A stretch of DNA of 23,303 nt, from NCBI GenBank assembly GCA_937952135.1, contig CALFYL010000166.1, forward strand, positions 1 to 23,303, read 5' to 3'. The translations under genes and the position numbers were made by a program. Each line of letters opens with the position of its first letter. Positions within the stretch are counted from its first letter, which is position 1. Shown piece after piece: positions 9,375 to 17,166 of this stretch. The DNA comes from an uncultured Planctomycetia bacterium. Lineage in GTDB: Bacteria > Planctomycetota > UBA1135 > GCA-002686595. Below the pieces are notes generated by a model. That model ran no database searches. It worked only from the letters and a program-made list of their open reading frames with translations, and was not told where the DNA came from.

Positions 9375-10271
9375 ATGCCCCTTGTCGAGTGCGTTCCGAA
9401 TTTCAGCGAAGGCCGCCGTCCCGAGGTCCTCGAGTCGATCCTGGCCTCGATCCGCGCGGTCCCCGGCGTGAAGCTGATCGACCACACCATGGACGCGAGC
9501 CACAACCGCGCGGTGGTGACGATGGTCGGCGAGGGCGAGCAAGTCGCCGAGGCGGCGTTTCGCGCGATCGCGACCGCGGGCGAGCTCATCGACCTCAATT
9601 CGCACCGCGGCGAACATCCGCGCGTCGGCGCCACCGACGTCGTGCCGTTCGTGCCGCTCGCCGGAGCGACCATGGGCTACTGCGTGCGCCTCGCGCACCG
9701 CCTCGGCGAACGGGTCGGGCGCGAACTGGCGATCCCGGTCTATTTCTACGAGCAGGCCGCCCTGCGACCCGAACGCCGCAACCTGCCCGACGTGCGGAAC
9801 ATCGGCTACGAAAAGCTGCGCGAAGCCGTGGCGGCCGATCCGGCGCGCGAACCGGACGAGGGCCCCAAGCGCGCACTGCACCCGACCGCCGGCGCGACGG
9901 TGATCGGCGCGCGCTTCTTCCTCATCGCGTTCAACGTCAACCTCGCGACGGACCAGGTTCAAGTCGCGAAGGACATCGCCAAGCGCATCCGCGAACGCGA
10001 CGGCGGACTCGCGGGAATCAAGGCGATGGGCTTCTTCCTCGACGACTTGAAGCTCGCGCAGGTGAGCATGAACGTGTGCAACTTCCAGGCGACGGGGTTG
10101 GTCCGCGTCTACGAGGAGATCGAGAAGCTCGCGCGCGAGCGCGGGGTCGAGATCCACGAGAGCGAGCTGGTCGGACTCGCGCCGCGCGAGTCGCTCCCCG
10201 ATGGCGCGCCGCAGCGCCTTCGCTTGCGGGGCTTCGATGCGAACAAGCAGATCATCGAGGCGCTGCTGTGA
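9375..10271 (+). CDS. ftcD: glutamate formimidoyltransferase
   Basis: This enzyme moves the formimino group of N-formiminoglutamate, HutI's product, to tetrahydrofolate, giving glutamate and 5-formimino-THF. The 298 residues comprise only the two transferase subdomains: the N-terminal LVECVPNFSEG (3-13), the catalytic-region H81-PRVGATDVVPFVPL, and C-terminal AIKAMGFFLDDLKLAQVSMN (the second subdomain). The cyclodeaminase half found in the animal bifunctional protein is missing, so that activity must be encoded elsewhere. The ATG begins exactly at the conserved MPLVECVPNFSEG; only a weak GAAGAG lies upstream. The next gene starts 22 bases after its stop, so co-transcription with the secreted protein is likely. 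Confidence 0.95.
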   Translation: MPLVECVPNFSEGRRPEVLESILASIRAVPGVKLIDHTMDASHNRAVVTMVGEGEQVAEAAFRAIATAGELIDLNSHRGEHPRVGATDVVPFVPLAGATMGYCVRLAHRLGERVGRELAIPVYFYEQAALRPERRNLPDVRNIGYEKLREAVAADPAREPDEGPKRALHPTAGATVIGARFFLIAFNVNLATDQVQVAKDIAKRIRERDGGLAGIKAMGFFLDDLKLAQVSMNVCNFQATGLVRVYEEIEKLARERGVEIHESELVGLAPRESLPDGAPQRLRLRGFDANKQIIEALL

Positions 10272-10297
10272 GCCGCGCCGCCCGCAAGCGCGCATGA
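10268..10297 (+). other. nine-codon mini-ORF bridging two genes
   Basis: A GTG overlapping the ftcD stop (GTGA) opens a nine-codon frame (VSRAARKRA) whose TGA overlaps the ATG of the next gene (ATGA). Both junctions have the same 4-base form as the real gene overlaps in this window. It could relay terminating ribosomes from ftcD to the downstream gene, or be chance. No protein function is proposed. Confidence 0.25.
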
Positions 10298-11703
10298 GGC
10301 AGGTTTTCGGATCGCTGGCGTTGGCGTCGAGCGCGCTGCTGGCGTCGTCGGCGAGCTCGCAGGACGCCGTGCCGCTCGAACTCGTCCGCCAGGAAGAGCA
10401 TCGACTCGTGCTCGCGAGCGAACGCATCGCGCGCTTCCTGCGGCACTACGCGAACGCCGATGCCGACGCGCGCGCGGCGGCGCGCGTGCGGCTCGAAGCG
10501 GCGCGCCCCAAGGCCGCGTCGGCGCACTGGATCCCCGGACTCGAATCGCTGCGCGAGATCGAGAGCGTGCTCGCGGGCGACGGCGCGGTGCTCGCCGATG
10601 CCAACGACTCGAAGCTCGATGCGCTGGCCGGCGCCCTCGATCTGATCGCCGTGCCCGGAGCGTTCGAGCTGTCGGACGCCGAGTTGAAGGAGCCCGTGAC
10701 GGTGCGCGTCGTGCGGGCGTGGGGCTCGCACAGCGCTTCGGTCGAGTTGACGCTGAACTGGTTCGACGCGGCGGGGCGGAGCGTGCAGGCGCGGCGCGAG
10801 CACGTCGACGCCGCCGCTTTCGGGCCGCGCGGCTTTCCGATGTACGTGCGCGCGCCGGCGACGGCCGCGGGCCGCTGTCACTTGTTCGGCCACATCCGGC
10901 TCTCTCCGAACGACGAGTACGCCTCCGTGATCCCGGAGGTGCGCGTCGACGCGGTCGCGAACCTGCGCTCGCGGCTGGCGGCGCTTCGCGCGCGCGAGCT
11001 CGACGGTCACCCAGGCTACGACCGGCTGCGCGAACTCACGACGCGCCTGCTCGTGACGGGACTGCGCGGAAGCGTCGCGCTCGGCGGCGGAGATCTGCTG
11101 CTCGCGCTCGAGGGTTGGAGCGAAGCGGGGCCGCCGGCGGGGCTCGCGGTCCCGATCGAGTTGAGCTTTCGCGACACGCGCGGTGTCGAGCACTGGCTGT
11201 GGAGTTACAGCCCGGCGCGCGAGCCGCGGCTCGCGGTGCTGTTCCTCGCGCACTCCGGCGAGACGCCCGATCAGATTTTGTCGGGTCCGTCGGGCGAAGC
11301 GTGGCTGGACTGGGCCGAACAGCAGGGCGCGCAACTCTTCGCGACGCACATTCCCCCGCAGTCCGCGGACGTCTTGCCGCTGCTCGAGCGGTTGCGCCAG
11401 TGGTCGGGCGAGCTCGAGCTCGTCGCCGTGGCCCGCGGCGACGCGCTGGGCGCCCTCACGGGCGGACTCGGCGCCCTCGACCACCCGCCCTTCGACGCCT
11501 GGATCGCGAGCACGGCGGCGCCCGCGGCCACGGCGTCGAAGTTGTTTCCTTCGCGCGAGGCCTTGCTGCTGGCGCCTCGACCCGCGCCCGAGGCCAGCGA
11601 GCGCTTGGAGTGGGTGGAAGGCGAGCGCATCTGGCTGCTCAACGAGCCCGAGTTCTTCGCGCGCGCTTCCGCCTGGCTCACAGGTCGCCTGGAGCGGCGT
11701 TGA
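10294..11703 (+). CDS. secreted protein of unknown function
   Basis: I do not recognise this 469-residue protein. A short signal peptide is likely (MRQVFGSLALASSALLASSASS, cleavage near residue 22), so the product is exported. Residues about 25-130 are helical and charged. A middle part (about 135-230) looks like beta-strands (VRVVRAWGSHSASVELTLNW; YVRAPATAAGRCHLFGHIRL). The C-terminal half (about 310-460) alternates strands and helices (RLAVLFLAHSGETPD; ELELVAVARGDALGALTG). That resembles an alpha/beta-hydrolase fold whose nucleophile elbow has lost the usual G-x-S-x-G. ATG at 10294 begins the signal peptide; no Shine-Dalgarno is visible. Its stop overlaps the next gene (TGATG), so the two are probably translationally coupled and may act together. 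Confidence 0.75.
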   Translation: MRQVFGSLALASSALLASSASSQDAVPLELVRQEEHRLVLASERIARFLRHYANADADARAAARVRLEAARPKAASAHWIPGLESLREIESVLAGDGAVLADANDSKLDALAGALDLIAVPGAFELSDAELKEPVTVRVVRAWGSHSASVELTLNWFDAAGRSVQARREHVDAAAFGPRGFPMYVRAPATAAGRCHLFGHIRLSPNDEYASVIPEVRVDAVANLRSRLAALRARELDGHPGYDRLRELTTRLLVTGLRGSVALGGGDLLLALEGWSEAGPPAGLAVPIELSFRDTRGVEHWLWSYSPAREPRLAVLFLAHSGETPDQILSGPSGEAWLDWAEQQGAQLFATHIPPQSADVLPLLERLRQWSGELELVAVARGDALGALTGGLGALDHPPFDAWIASTAAPAATASKLFPSREALLLAPRPAPEASERLEWVEGERIWLLNEPEFFARASAWLTGRLERR

Positions 11704-13454
11704 TGCGCAGCTCGCCGAGCTTTCGGCGAACCCTCGCCGCGCTCGTGTTCGCGGCTTCGATCGCGCTGGTGCTCGCGCTCGGCGCCGCGCGGCGTGCGGC
11801 GCCGGAGCACCTCGATCTCGACTCGCGTCCCTACGCCGCGCTCGATCCCGAAGGCGATTGGCGCCGCCGCCAGGTGACCCTCGCGCTCGTGCTCGGACGC
11901 GCGCCGAGCTCCGATGCGTTCGTCGAGCCGCACTCGCGCGAGCTCGCCTGGCCGCCGCTGCTCCACACCGGCGCCGCGATCGCGATCGCGTGGAGTTCCG
12001 AGCGCGACGGTCCGCCGGAGTCCGGGGGCGTGGCGCCGGGCGCGATCGACGCCGCGCTCGCGCGTTTCACGCTCGTGCTCTCGCTGCTCGGGGCCGTTCT
12101 GGCCGCGGCGCTCGCCGGAGCTGCGGCGCCTGGGGCCGCGCTCGCCCTCGACCTTCGCAGCCAGGCCCGCCGCCGCGCGGCGCTCACCGCCGCCGCCGTG
12201 CTCACGCTCTCGCCGCTCGCCGTCGCAGCCGAGCACGCGAGCGCGTTCCAGTCGCACGGACTCGTCGTGCTGCTCACGCTCGCGCAACTCGCGGCCAGCG
12301 CGTTTGCGTTCCGCGCCCGCGAGCGAGTCGACGGGATCGTCGGCGCGCTGGTCGCGGGCGTGTTCGCGGGCGCGGGCTTCGCGGCGGGCTGGGAGACCTG
12401 GCCGGTCAGCGCTGCGTGCGCCGTCACGTTCTTCCTGCTCGCCGCGCGGTCGAGCGGGGCCGCGCGGCGCGACGCCGTGCTTCCGCCGATCTTGTTCGGA
12501 CTCTCAGCGCTCTGCATCGCCACCGTCGCGATCGAGCGCGTCGCATGGCGCGAGCTGCTGCCCGCCTTCGACGGCCGCGCGCGCGGAATCCTGGCGCAGT
12601 CGCTTCCGCGCATCGGCTTCTTCGCGCTCTCGGCGGTGAGCGGATTCTGGGTGCTCTTCGCCACTCGCCGCGACCCGTTTCGGGCGACGCTGCTCGCGGG
12701 AGGAGCGCTCGCGTTTGCGTTGGCGCTGCTCGATGCGCGCTTCTGCGCTCCCGCGCACGCGGTGCTCTCCGTGGCGGTCGGCCTCGCGGCGGCGCGCGAC
12801 GCGGCGAGCTTGCGCTCGACGGCGCAGCGCATCGTGTTCTGGTGCGCTCCCGCGACCGTTGTCGCGGCGTTGCTCTGGCGCGGCTCGGACGGAGAGCGAG
12901 TCGAGCGCGCGCTGCTCGAGCGCGACGCCGTCCGCGCGGCGCTCGCCGAACTCCGCGAGACGAGTCCGTCGCCGGGACCCTTCAACCATCCCGACGGCGC
13001 GCAGCTGTGGCGCGTCGCGAGCGCGCCGGCGCTGGCCGGGGCCATCGCCCACCGCGCGCGCCGGCCCACCCTGGCGGCCGAACTCGAGCACCGCTCGTTG
13101 CCGAGCGCGCGCGAAGTGGCGAGTTGGTTCGCCCTCGACGACGCGGAGCGCTTCACCGAGGCCTTGGACTCGCGCGGCGCGCGCTACGTCGTCGTGTGCG
13201 CGTCGATGCTCGCCGATCCCGAACTCGCCGGCGCGCTCGGCGCCGGCTCGATGCTGCGCCGCTTGCTCGATCCGGGGTCCGAACTCGCGGGTTGGAGCTG
13301 CGTGCACTCGCAGCACAGCAGCGCGGGGGCGGGGGACGGCTCGGCGTCGTGTCTGTGCGCGATCTGGCGCCGCGTCGGGTCGCTCGACGAACCCGCGAAC
13401 GGCGCCCGCCCGGGGCCCTCGCTGTCCTCCGATCCGGCCGGCGAATCGCGCTGA
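11703..13454 (+). CDS. STT3/AglB-like multi-pass membrane protein
   Basis: This 583-residue protein has an N-terminal helix (about 9-30), then a loop with DPEGDWRRRQ (48-57) and WPPLLHTGAAIAIAW (83-97). These resemble the DxD-type first loop and 'P-G' segment of oligosaccharyltransferase catalytic subunits. About ten further hydrophobic segments follow (to about 392). The soluble C-terminus has GPFNHPDGAQLWRV (425-438), AHRARRPTLAAE (449-460) and FTEALDSRGARYVVV (484-498), in the order of the STT3 tail. The hallmark WWDYG is not recognisable. STT3 proteins transfer lipid-linked glycans to asparagines; other GT-C enzymes (mannosyl/arabinosyl transferases) share the layout, so the class is firmer than the reaction. 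TGATG overlap with the secreted protein gene; a GH38-like gene follows after 61 bp. Confidence 0.55.
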   Translation: MRSSPSFRRTLAALVFAASIALVLALGAARRAAPEHLDLDSRPYAALDPEGDWRRRQVTLALVLGRAPSSDAFVEPHSRELAWPPLLHTGAAIAIAWSSERDGPPESGGVAPGAIDAALARFTLVLSLLGAVLAAALAGAAAPGAALALDLRSQARRRAALTAAAVLTLSPLAVAAEHASAFQSHGLVVLLTLAQLAASAFAFRARERVDGIVGALVAGVFAGAGFAAGWETWPVSAACAVTFFLLAARSSGAARRDAVLPPILFGLSALCIATVAIERVAWRELLPAFDGRARGILAQSLPRIGFFALSAVSGFWVLFATRRDPFRATLLAGGALAFALALLDARFCAPAHAVLSVAVGLAAARDAASLRSTAQRIVFWCAPATVVAALLWRGSDGERVERALLERDAVRAALAELRETSPSPGPFNHPDGAQLWRVASAPALAGAIAHRARRPTLAAELEHRSLPSAREVASWFALDDAERFTEALDSRGARYVVVCASMLADPELAGALGAGSMLRRLLDPGSELAGWSCVHSQHSSAGAGDGSASCLCAIWRRVGSLDEPANGARPGPSLSSDPAGESR

Positions 13455-13515
13455 CGGCGCGCGCGAATCCGAACGCGCCGCGAGCCCGCGACGCTATTCT
13501 CTTCGCCCCTTCTCG

Positions 13516-16026
13516 ATGCCTGGGCCTCTTTTCTACACCTCCGCGATCCATGCGCACTGGTCCGGTGCGCAGGCGTCGCACGCCGGCGACGTGCTCGCCG
13601 CCGCCGTCCGCGCCGCCCTCGAGTGGCAGCGCGACGCCGGCGCGCGCGGGGTCGTGAGCTTCGACGGCGCGGGGTTCGAACAACTCGCCGCGCGCGCGCC
13701 GCGGGAGCTGGCGAGCTTGCGCGACGCTGTCGCCCGCGGCGAGCTCGAGGTCGTCGGCGGCACGTACGCGCAGCCCTGCGGGTTGCTGCACGGCGGCGAG
13801 TCGAACGTGCGACAGCGCGTGCTCGGCGCGCGCGCGATCCGGCGCCTGATCGGCGAGTGGCCGCGCTGCGCGTGGGAGAGCTCCTTCGACTTCTTTCCGC
13901 AGGCGCCGCAGATCCTCGCGGGCTGCGGCTTCGACAGCGCGGCCCTGTTCCACGCCTGGAGCGCGCGCACGCCGCGCATGCCGCTCGAGCGCGCGCCGCT
14001 CATCGAGTGGGAAGGGCTCGACGGCACGCGCCTGCTCGCGCTGGCGCACACCGAGCGCTGCGTGCAGGAGCTCGCGGAGGAACTCGCCCAAGCCCTCGAA
14101 GCGCCGGACGAGCCGCGCGCGCTCCTGCAGTGGTTCGACACGCTGGGTTTGTTCGGCGGTGCGCGCGTTCGCGAGCAGCTCGCGGCCGCGGCGGCGCAGC
14201 TCGGCACGACGCTCGAGAGCGCGACGGCCAGCCAGCTCATCGCGCGCTTGCGCGAGCTCGGCGGACCGCCGCCCGTGCGCGCTTACGAGCTCGACGAGAC
14301 CTTCCACGGTCTCACGCTGGGCAAGAACGGCGACTACATGCCGCGCTTCAGCCGTTCCGCGGAGGAGCAACTGCTCGCAGCGGAGAGCCTCAGCGCGCTC
14401 GCGGGCATGTTCGGGCGGCCCTACGCATCGCGCGACGTCTATCCGGCGTGGGAGCTCGAAGAGGCGTGGCGAGAGTTGTGCATCGGCCAGCACCACCACA
14501 TGCACGAGCGCGAAGGCGAGGGCGGCGCCGCGGGCGAACGCGCCTACGAGCGCGCCGTTGCGCTGTCGCACGAGGTCTTCCAGCGCACGCTCGAGCATCT
14601 CGGCCAGCGCGTCGACGGCCTCGAGGGCAGCACGCTCGTCTACAACCCTCTCGGCTGGACGCGCGACGTGCAGCACGAGAGCGGCGTGGTGCGCGCCGTG
14701 CCGGCCCTCGGCTACAAGGTCATCGATCCCTACGACGACGTCGAGGAGCCGCAGCTCGGTCGGATCCAGATGGAACTGGGCGAGAGCGAGCTGATCCTGC
14801 GCCGTGGCGCCTTCGAAGCGCGCATCGACCGGGCGCGCGGAGTCGTGACGCAGATCTTCTCGCGCGACTTCCCGCAGGGAGTGCTGTCGAAGGCGCGCCC
14901 GCTGGGCCAGCTCGAGATGCGCCGCAACCGTTCGCTCGAGCGCTTCGACACCGTGCACCTCTCCTCCGAATCGAGCGAGAGCGCCGAGTTCGCGGAGTTC
15001 GCCTTCCTGCGCGAGGGCCGCGGCGGAAGCCGAGTGCGCATCGTGTACTCGATGTCGATGCTGCACGATGCGCTGTGGATCCGCTTCCAAGGCGAGAACC
15101 TCTCGCGGCCCGACGCGGGCGGCAACGCAGCGCTCTCGTCGCCGATCGCAGCGGCCTTCAAGCCCGCGCGGCTGCTGCGCGATCACCCCTACGGCGTGAG
15201 CGAAACGCGCGCGGAGCACGACTACGTGCGGCGCTACCCGAGCGAAGCGGGCGCGGCCGAGAGCTTCACCGAGACCCTCGAGCGTCCGTTCACGGCGCAG
15301 AGCTTCGTCGACTTGCTCGAGGACGGCCCCGACGGGCGCGGCTTGCTCGTGCTCAACGACGGCAGCCAGGGCTGGATGCGCGACTCGCACGGCGTGCGCG
15401 TGGTGCTCAACGCCTACGACCCGTGGGATGGCGAGCACTTCGACAACGTCTTCGACGCCGAGCTCTGGCTCGCTCCCCACGGCGCGCTCACCAACACCGA
15501 GCGCATGCGGCTCTCGATGGAGTGCAACCTCGGCTCGCCGCGCTTCGAAGCGAATGCGGCGGTCCTCGGCGGCGGGGATCTGCCGCCGACGCTCGGCGCG
15601 GTGAGCGTCGATTCGCCGAACGTGCTGCTCACGGCGCTGTACCGCGAGGGACCCGATTCCGCCGAGCGCGAACCGGGGACCTTCGGCGAGAGCGTGCGAG
15701 ATCCGTTCGTGCTGCGGCTCGTGGAGTTCGATGGCCGGCCCGCGGAAGCGCTCGTGCGTTTGCCCGGCCCCATCGCGAAGGCCGCGAAAACGGACCTTCT
15801 GGGACGGGTGATCACGCCGCTCGTCGCGCGCGCCGCGCCGCCGCCGTTCGGGCCCGAGCAACTGCCGTGGAGCTTGCTCGTCGTCCCGCTGCGTCCGTAC
15901 GAGATCGCGACCGTGATGGTCGACCTCGAGTTCGGCCGCCAGGTCGGCGAGCCCGCCGACGCGGTCGCGGCTTCGGCTTGGTCCGCGCGGCGGGGCCACC
16001 TCGCGGCGACGCGCTCGAAGAGCTAG
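13516..16026 (+). CDS. GH38-like glycosidase (alpha-mannosidase family)
   Basis: This 836-residue protein has no signal peptide. It follows GH38 architecture: an N-terminal catalytic barrel (IHAHW, 11-15; GELEVVGGTYAQP, 75-87; GESNVRQRVLG, 94-104; PQAPQILAGCGFD, 128-140). A helical middle with GQHHHMHE (324-331) follows, then beta-sandwich domains opening at STLVYNPLGWTRDVQ (about 373-387). GH38 enzymes hydrolyse alpha-mannosides with a zinc ion. Here the usual H-x-D is HAH, the W-x-P-D-x-F-G nucleophile motif reads W-E-S-S-F-D-F-F, and QHHD reads QHHH, so substrate or mechanism may differ. ATG at 13516 leads directly into the first strand; no Shine-Dalgarno. It lies 61 bp after the STT3-like gene; its TAG shares CTAG with the convergent EamA gene. 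Confidence 0.78.
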   Translation: MPGPLFYTSAIHAHWSGAQASHAGDVLAAAVRAALEWQRDAGARGVVSFDGAGFEQLAARAPRELASLRDAVARGELEVVGGTYAQPCGLLHGGESNVRQRVLGARAIRRLIGEWPRCAWESSFDFFPQAPQILAGCGFDSAALFHAWSARTPRMPLERAPLIEWEGLDGTRLLALAHTERCVQELAEELAQALEAPDEPRALLQWFDTLGLFGGARVREQLAAAAAQLGTTLESATASQLIARLRELGGPPPVRAYELDETFHGLTLGKNGDYMPRFSRSAEEQLLAAESLSALAGMFGRPYASRDVYPAWELEEAWRELCIGQHHHMHEREGEGGAAGERAYERAVALSHEVFQRTLEHLGQRVDGLEGSTLVYNPLGWTRDVQHESGVVRAVPALGYKVIDPYDDVEEPQLGRIQMELGESELILRRGAFEARIDRARGVVTQIFSRDFPQGVLSKARPLGQLEMRRNRSLERFDTVHLSSESSESAEFAEFAFLREGRGGSRVRIVYSMSMLHDALWIRFQGENLSRPDAGGNAALSSPIAAAFKPARLLRDHPYGVSETRAEHDYVRRYPSEAGAAESFTETLERPFTAQSFVDLLEDGPDGRGLLVLNDGSQGWMRDSHGVRVVLNAYDPWDGEHFDNVFDAELWLAPHGALTNTERMRLSMECNLGSPRFEANAAVLGGGDLPPTLGAVSVDSPNVLLTALYREGPDSAEREPGTFGESVRDPFVLRLVEFDGRPAEALVRLPGPIAKAAKTDLLGRVITPLVARAAPPPFGPEQLPWSLLVVPLRPYEIATVMVDLEFGRQVGEPADAVAASAWSARRGHLAATRSKS

Positions 16027-17030
16027 GGCTCGACCGTCGGATCGACTTGCGCCGGGCGGTGACCGCCGCGCGCGACGAGCACGATCCCGACCAGGATCGC
16101 CGCGCCGCCGGCAAGGATCCCGGGCGTGATCGATTCGCCGCCGAGCCACGTGCCGAGCAGCAGCGCGATGGCGGGCGTGACGTAGGCGATCAAGCTCAGC
16201 TTGTGTGCGGGCACGAAGCGCAGCAGCCAGAAGTAGAGGCCGAAGGTGAGCACGGTGCCCATCAAGGCGAGGTAGACCACCGAACCGATGGCGGCCGAGG
16301 TCCAGTTCGCGTCGCTCGGGTCCTCGAGCGCGAGCGCCGCGAGCGTCAGCCACAGCGCGCCGACGAACATCGCGTTGCGGTTGAGCTCGAGCGAACTCAC
16401 GCCGGCGCCGTTCAGCTTCACCAGCGTGTTGCCGACCACCGACACCACCGGGCTCAGGAGCAGCACGAGCGCGGCCGGTATCGCGCCGGGACCGAACGAG
16501 CGCAGGTCCGTAGCGAACAGCAGCGTCAACCCGGCGAGGCCGCAGGCAAAGCCCCACCACTGCGAGCGGCTCAAGCGCTCGCCGGGGATCCACACGTGTC
16601 CGACGAGCGCACTGAGCATCGGAAACACGCCCCACAGCAGGCTGATCAGCCCCGAAGGCAGCAGGGTGCTCGTGCGGTAGACGATGGCGTACGACGCGCC
16701 GAAGTTGCACGTGCCGAGCGCGATCCAGAGCCACACCGGCGGCCGCGCGCCGCCCTCGCGGCTTCGGAGCGCGCGCGCGAGCACCGCCATCGCCGCGCCG
16801 GCGAGCCAGAAGCGCGCGGCGCCCGAGGTCTGCGGCGGCAGGTCGCGCAGCCCGCCCTTGATCACGATCCAGGTGCTGCCCCAAACGAAACACATCACCG
16901 CGATCGCGGTGTTGGCGAGTCGAGGCGACGGCGCGGGAAGGGAATCGGGCGGGGAAGGGGGCGGGGACAAGGCGTGCCGCGGTCGCGTCGGCAACCGACC
17001 AGCGTACGTTCGCGCCTTGCGCGAGGCCAT
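16023..17030 (-). CDS. EamA/DMT-family transporter
   Basis: This 335-residue inner-membrane protein has ten predicted helices in two EamA repeats. The first starts at VMCFVWGSTWIVIKGGL (a classic EamA opening) and the second near AALVLLLSPVVSVVGNTLVK. It closes with LIAYVTPAIALLLGTWLGGE and a final helix. Relatives export amino acids, metabolites or drugs; the substrate is not readable. I chose ATG at 17030: it has GGAG five bases upstream, and the longer frame (to 17150) would add an Arg/Gly-rich stretch that runs through a strong hairpin. The N-terminal ~35 residues before the first helix are Pro/Ser-rich. It is convergent with the GH38-like gene, stops overlapping on CTAG. Confidence 0.9.
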   Translation of the reverse strand: MASRKARTYAGRLPTRPRHALSPPPSPPDSLPAPSPRLANTAIAVMCFVWGSTWIVIKGGLRDLPPQTSGAARFWLAGAAMAVLARALRSREGGARPPVWLWIALGTCNFGASYAIVYRTSTLLPSGLISLLWGVFPMLSALVGHVWIPGERLSRSQWWGFACGLAGLTLLFATDLRSFGPGAIPAALVLLLSPVVSVVGNTLVKLNGAGVSSLELNRNAMFVGALWLTLAALALEDPSDANWTSAAIGSVVYLALMGTVLTFGLYFWLLRFVPAHKLSLIAYVTPAIALLLGTWLGGESITPGILAGGAAILVGIVLVARGGHRPAQVDPTVEP

Positions 17031-17069
17031 CGCTCCGCGCGCCCTGCGCGCCGGCGCGCACAAACGATC

Positions 17070-17100
17070 GGGCCCGCGCGGCGACGTGCCGCGCGGGCCC
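17070..17100 (-). terminator. 13-bp perfect hairpin, probable terminator
   Basis: GGGCCCGCGCGGC (17070-17082) pairs perfectly with 17088-17100 around a 5-base loop, GACGT. It lies 66 bases beyond the stop of the leftward aromatic-repeat protein gene and 39 bases before the EamA start, so it most likely ends the former's transcript. The leftward tail (GATCGTTTG) is poor in T. It could instead affect read-through into the transporter gene. Confidence 0.6.
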
Positions 17101-17166
17101 CTCCACACCGGCGTCCGCTGCGCTGAGCGAGCGCGACGCCGCCTCTCCACTCGGGGCTCGGGATGG

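Noticed and set aside
10719..11702. Upstream in-frame extension of the STT3-like gene
   Set aside because: The frame is open back to 10719, but it overlaps the secreted-protein gene and is low in motif content. The ATG at 11703 begins a proper N-terminal membrane helix and forms the TGATG junction.
13153..17106. 1317-codon open frame on the minus strand
   Set aside because: It runs antisense through the GH38-like gene and out of frame through the EamA gene. Its Arg/Ala/Val/Glu-rich composition and lack of motifs mark it as a shadow.
17031..17150. 40-codon N-terminal extension of the EamA transporter
   Set aside because: It would translate through the 13-bp hairpin and is Arg/Gly/Pro-rich. 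The ATG at 17030 has GGAG upstream and needs no such extension.
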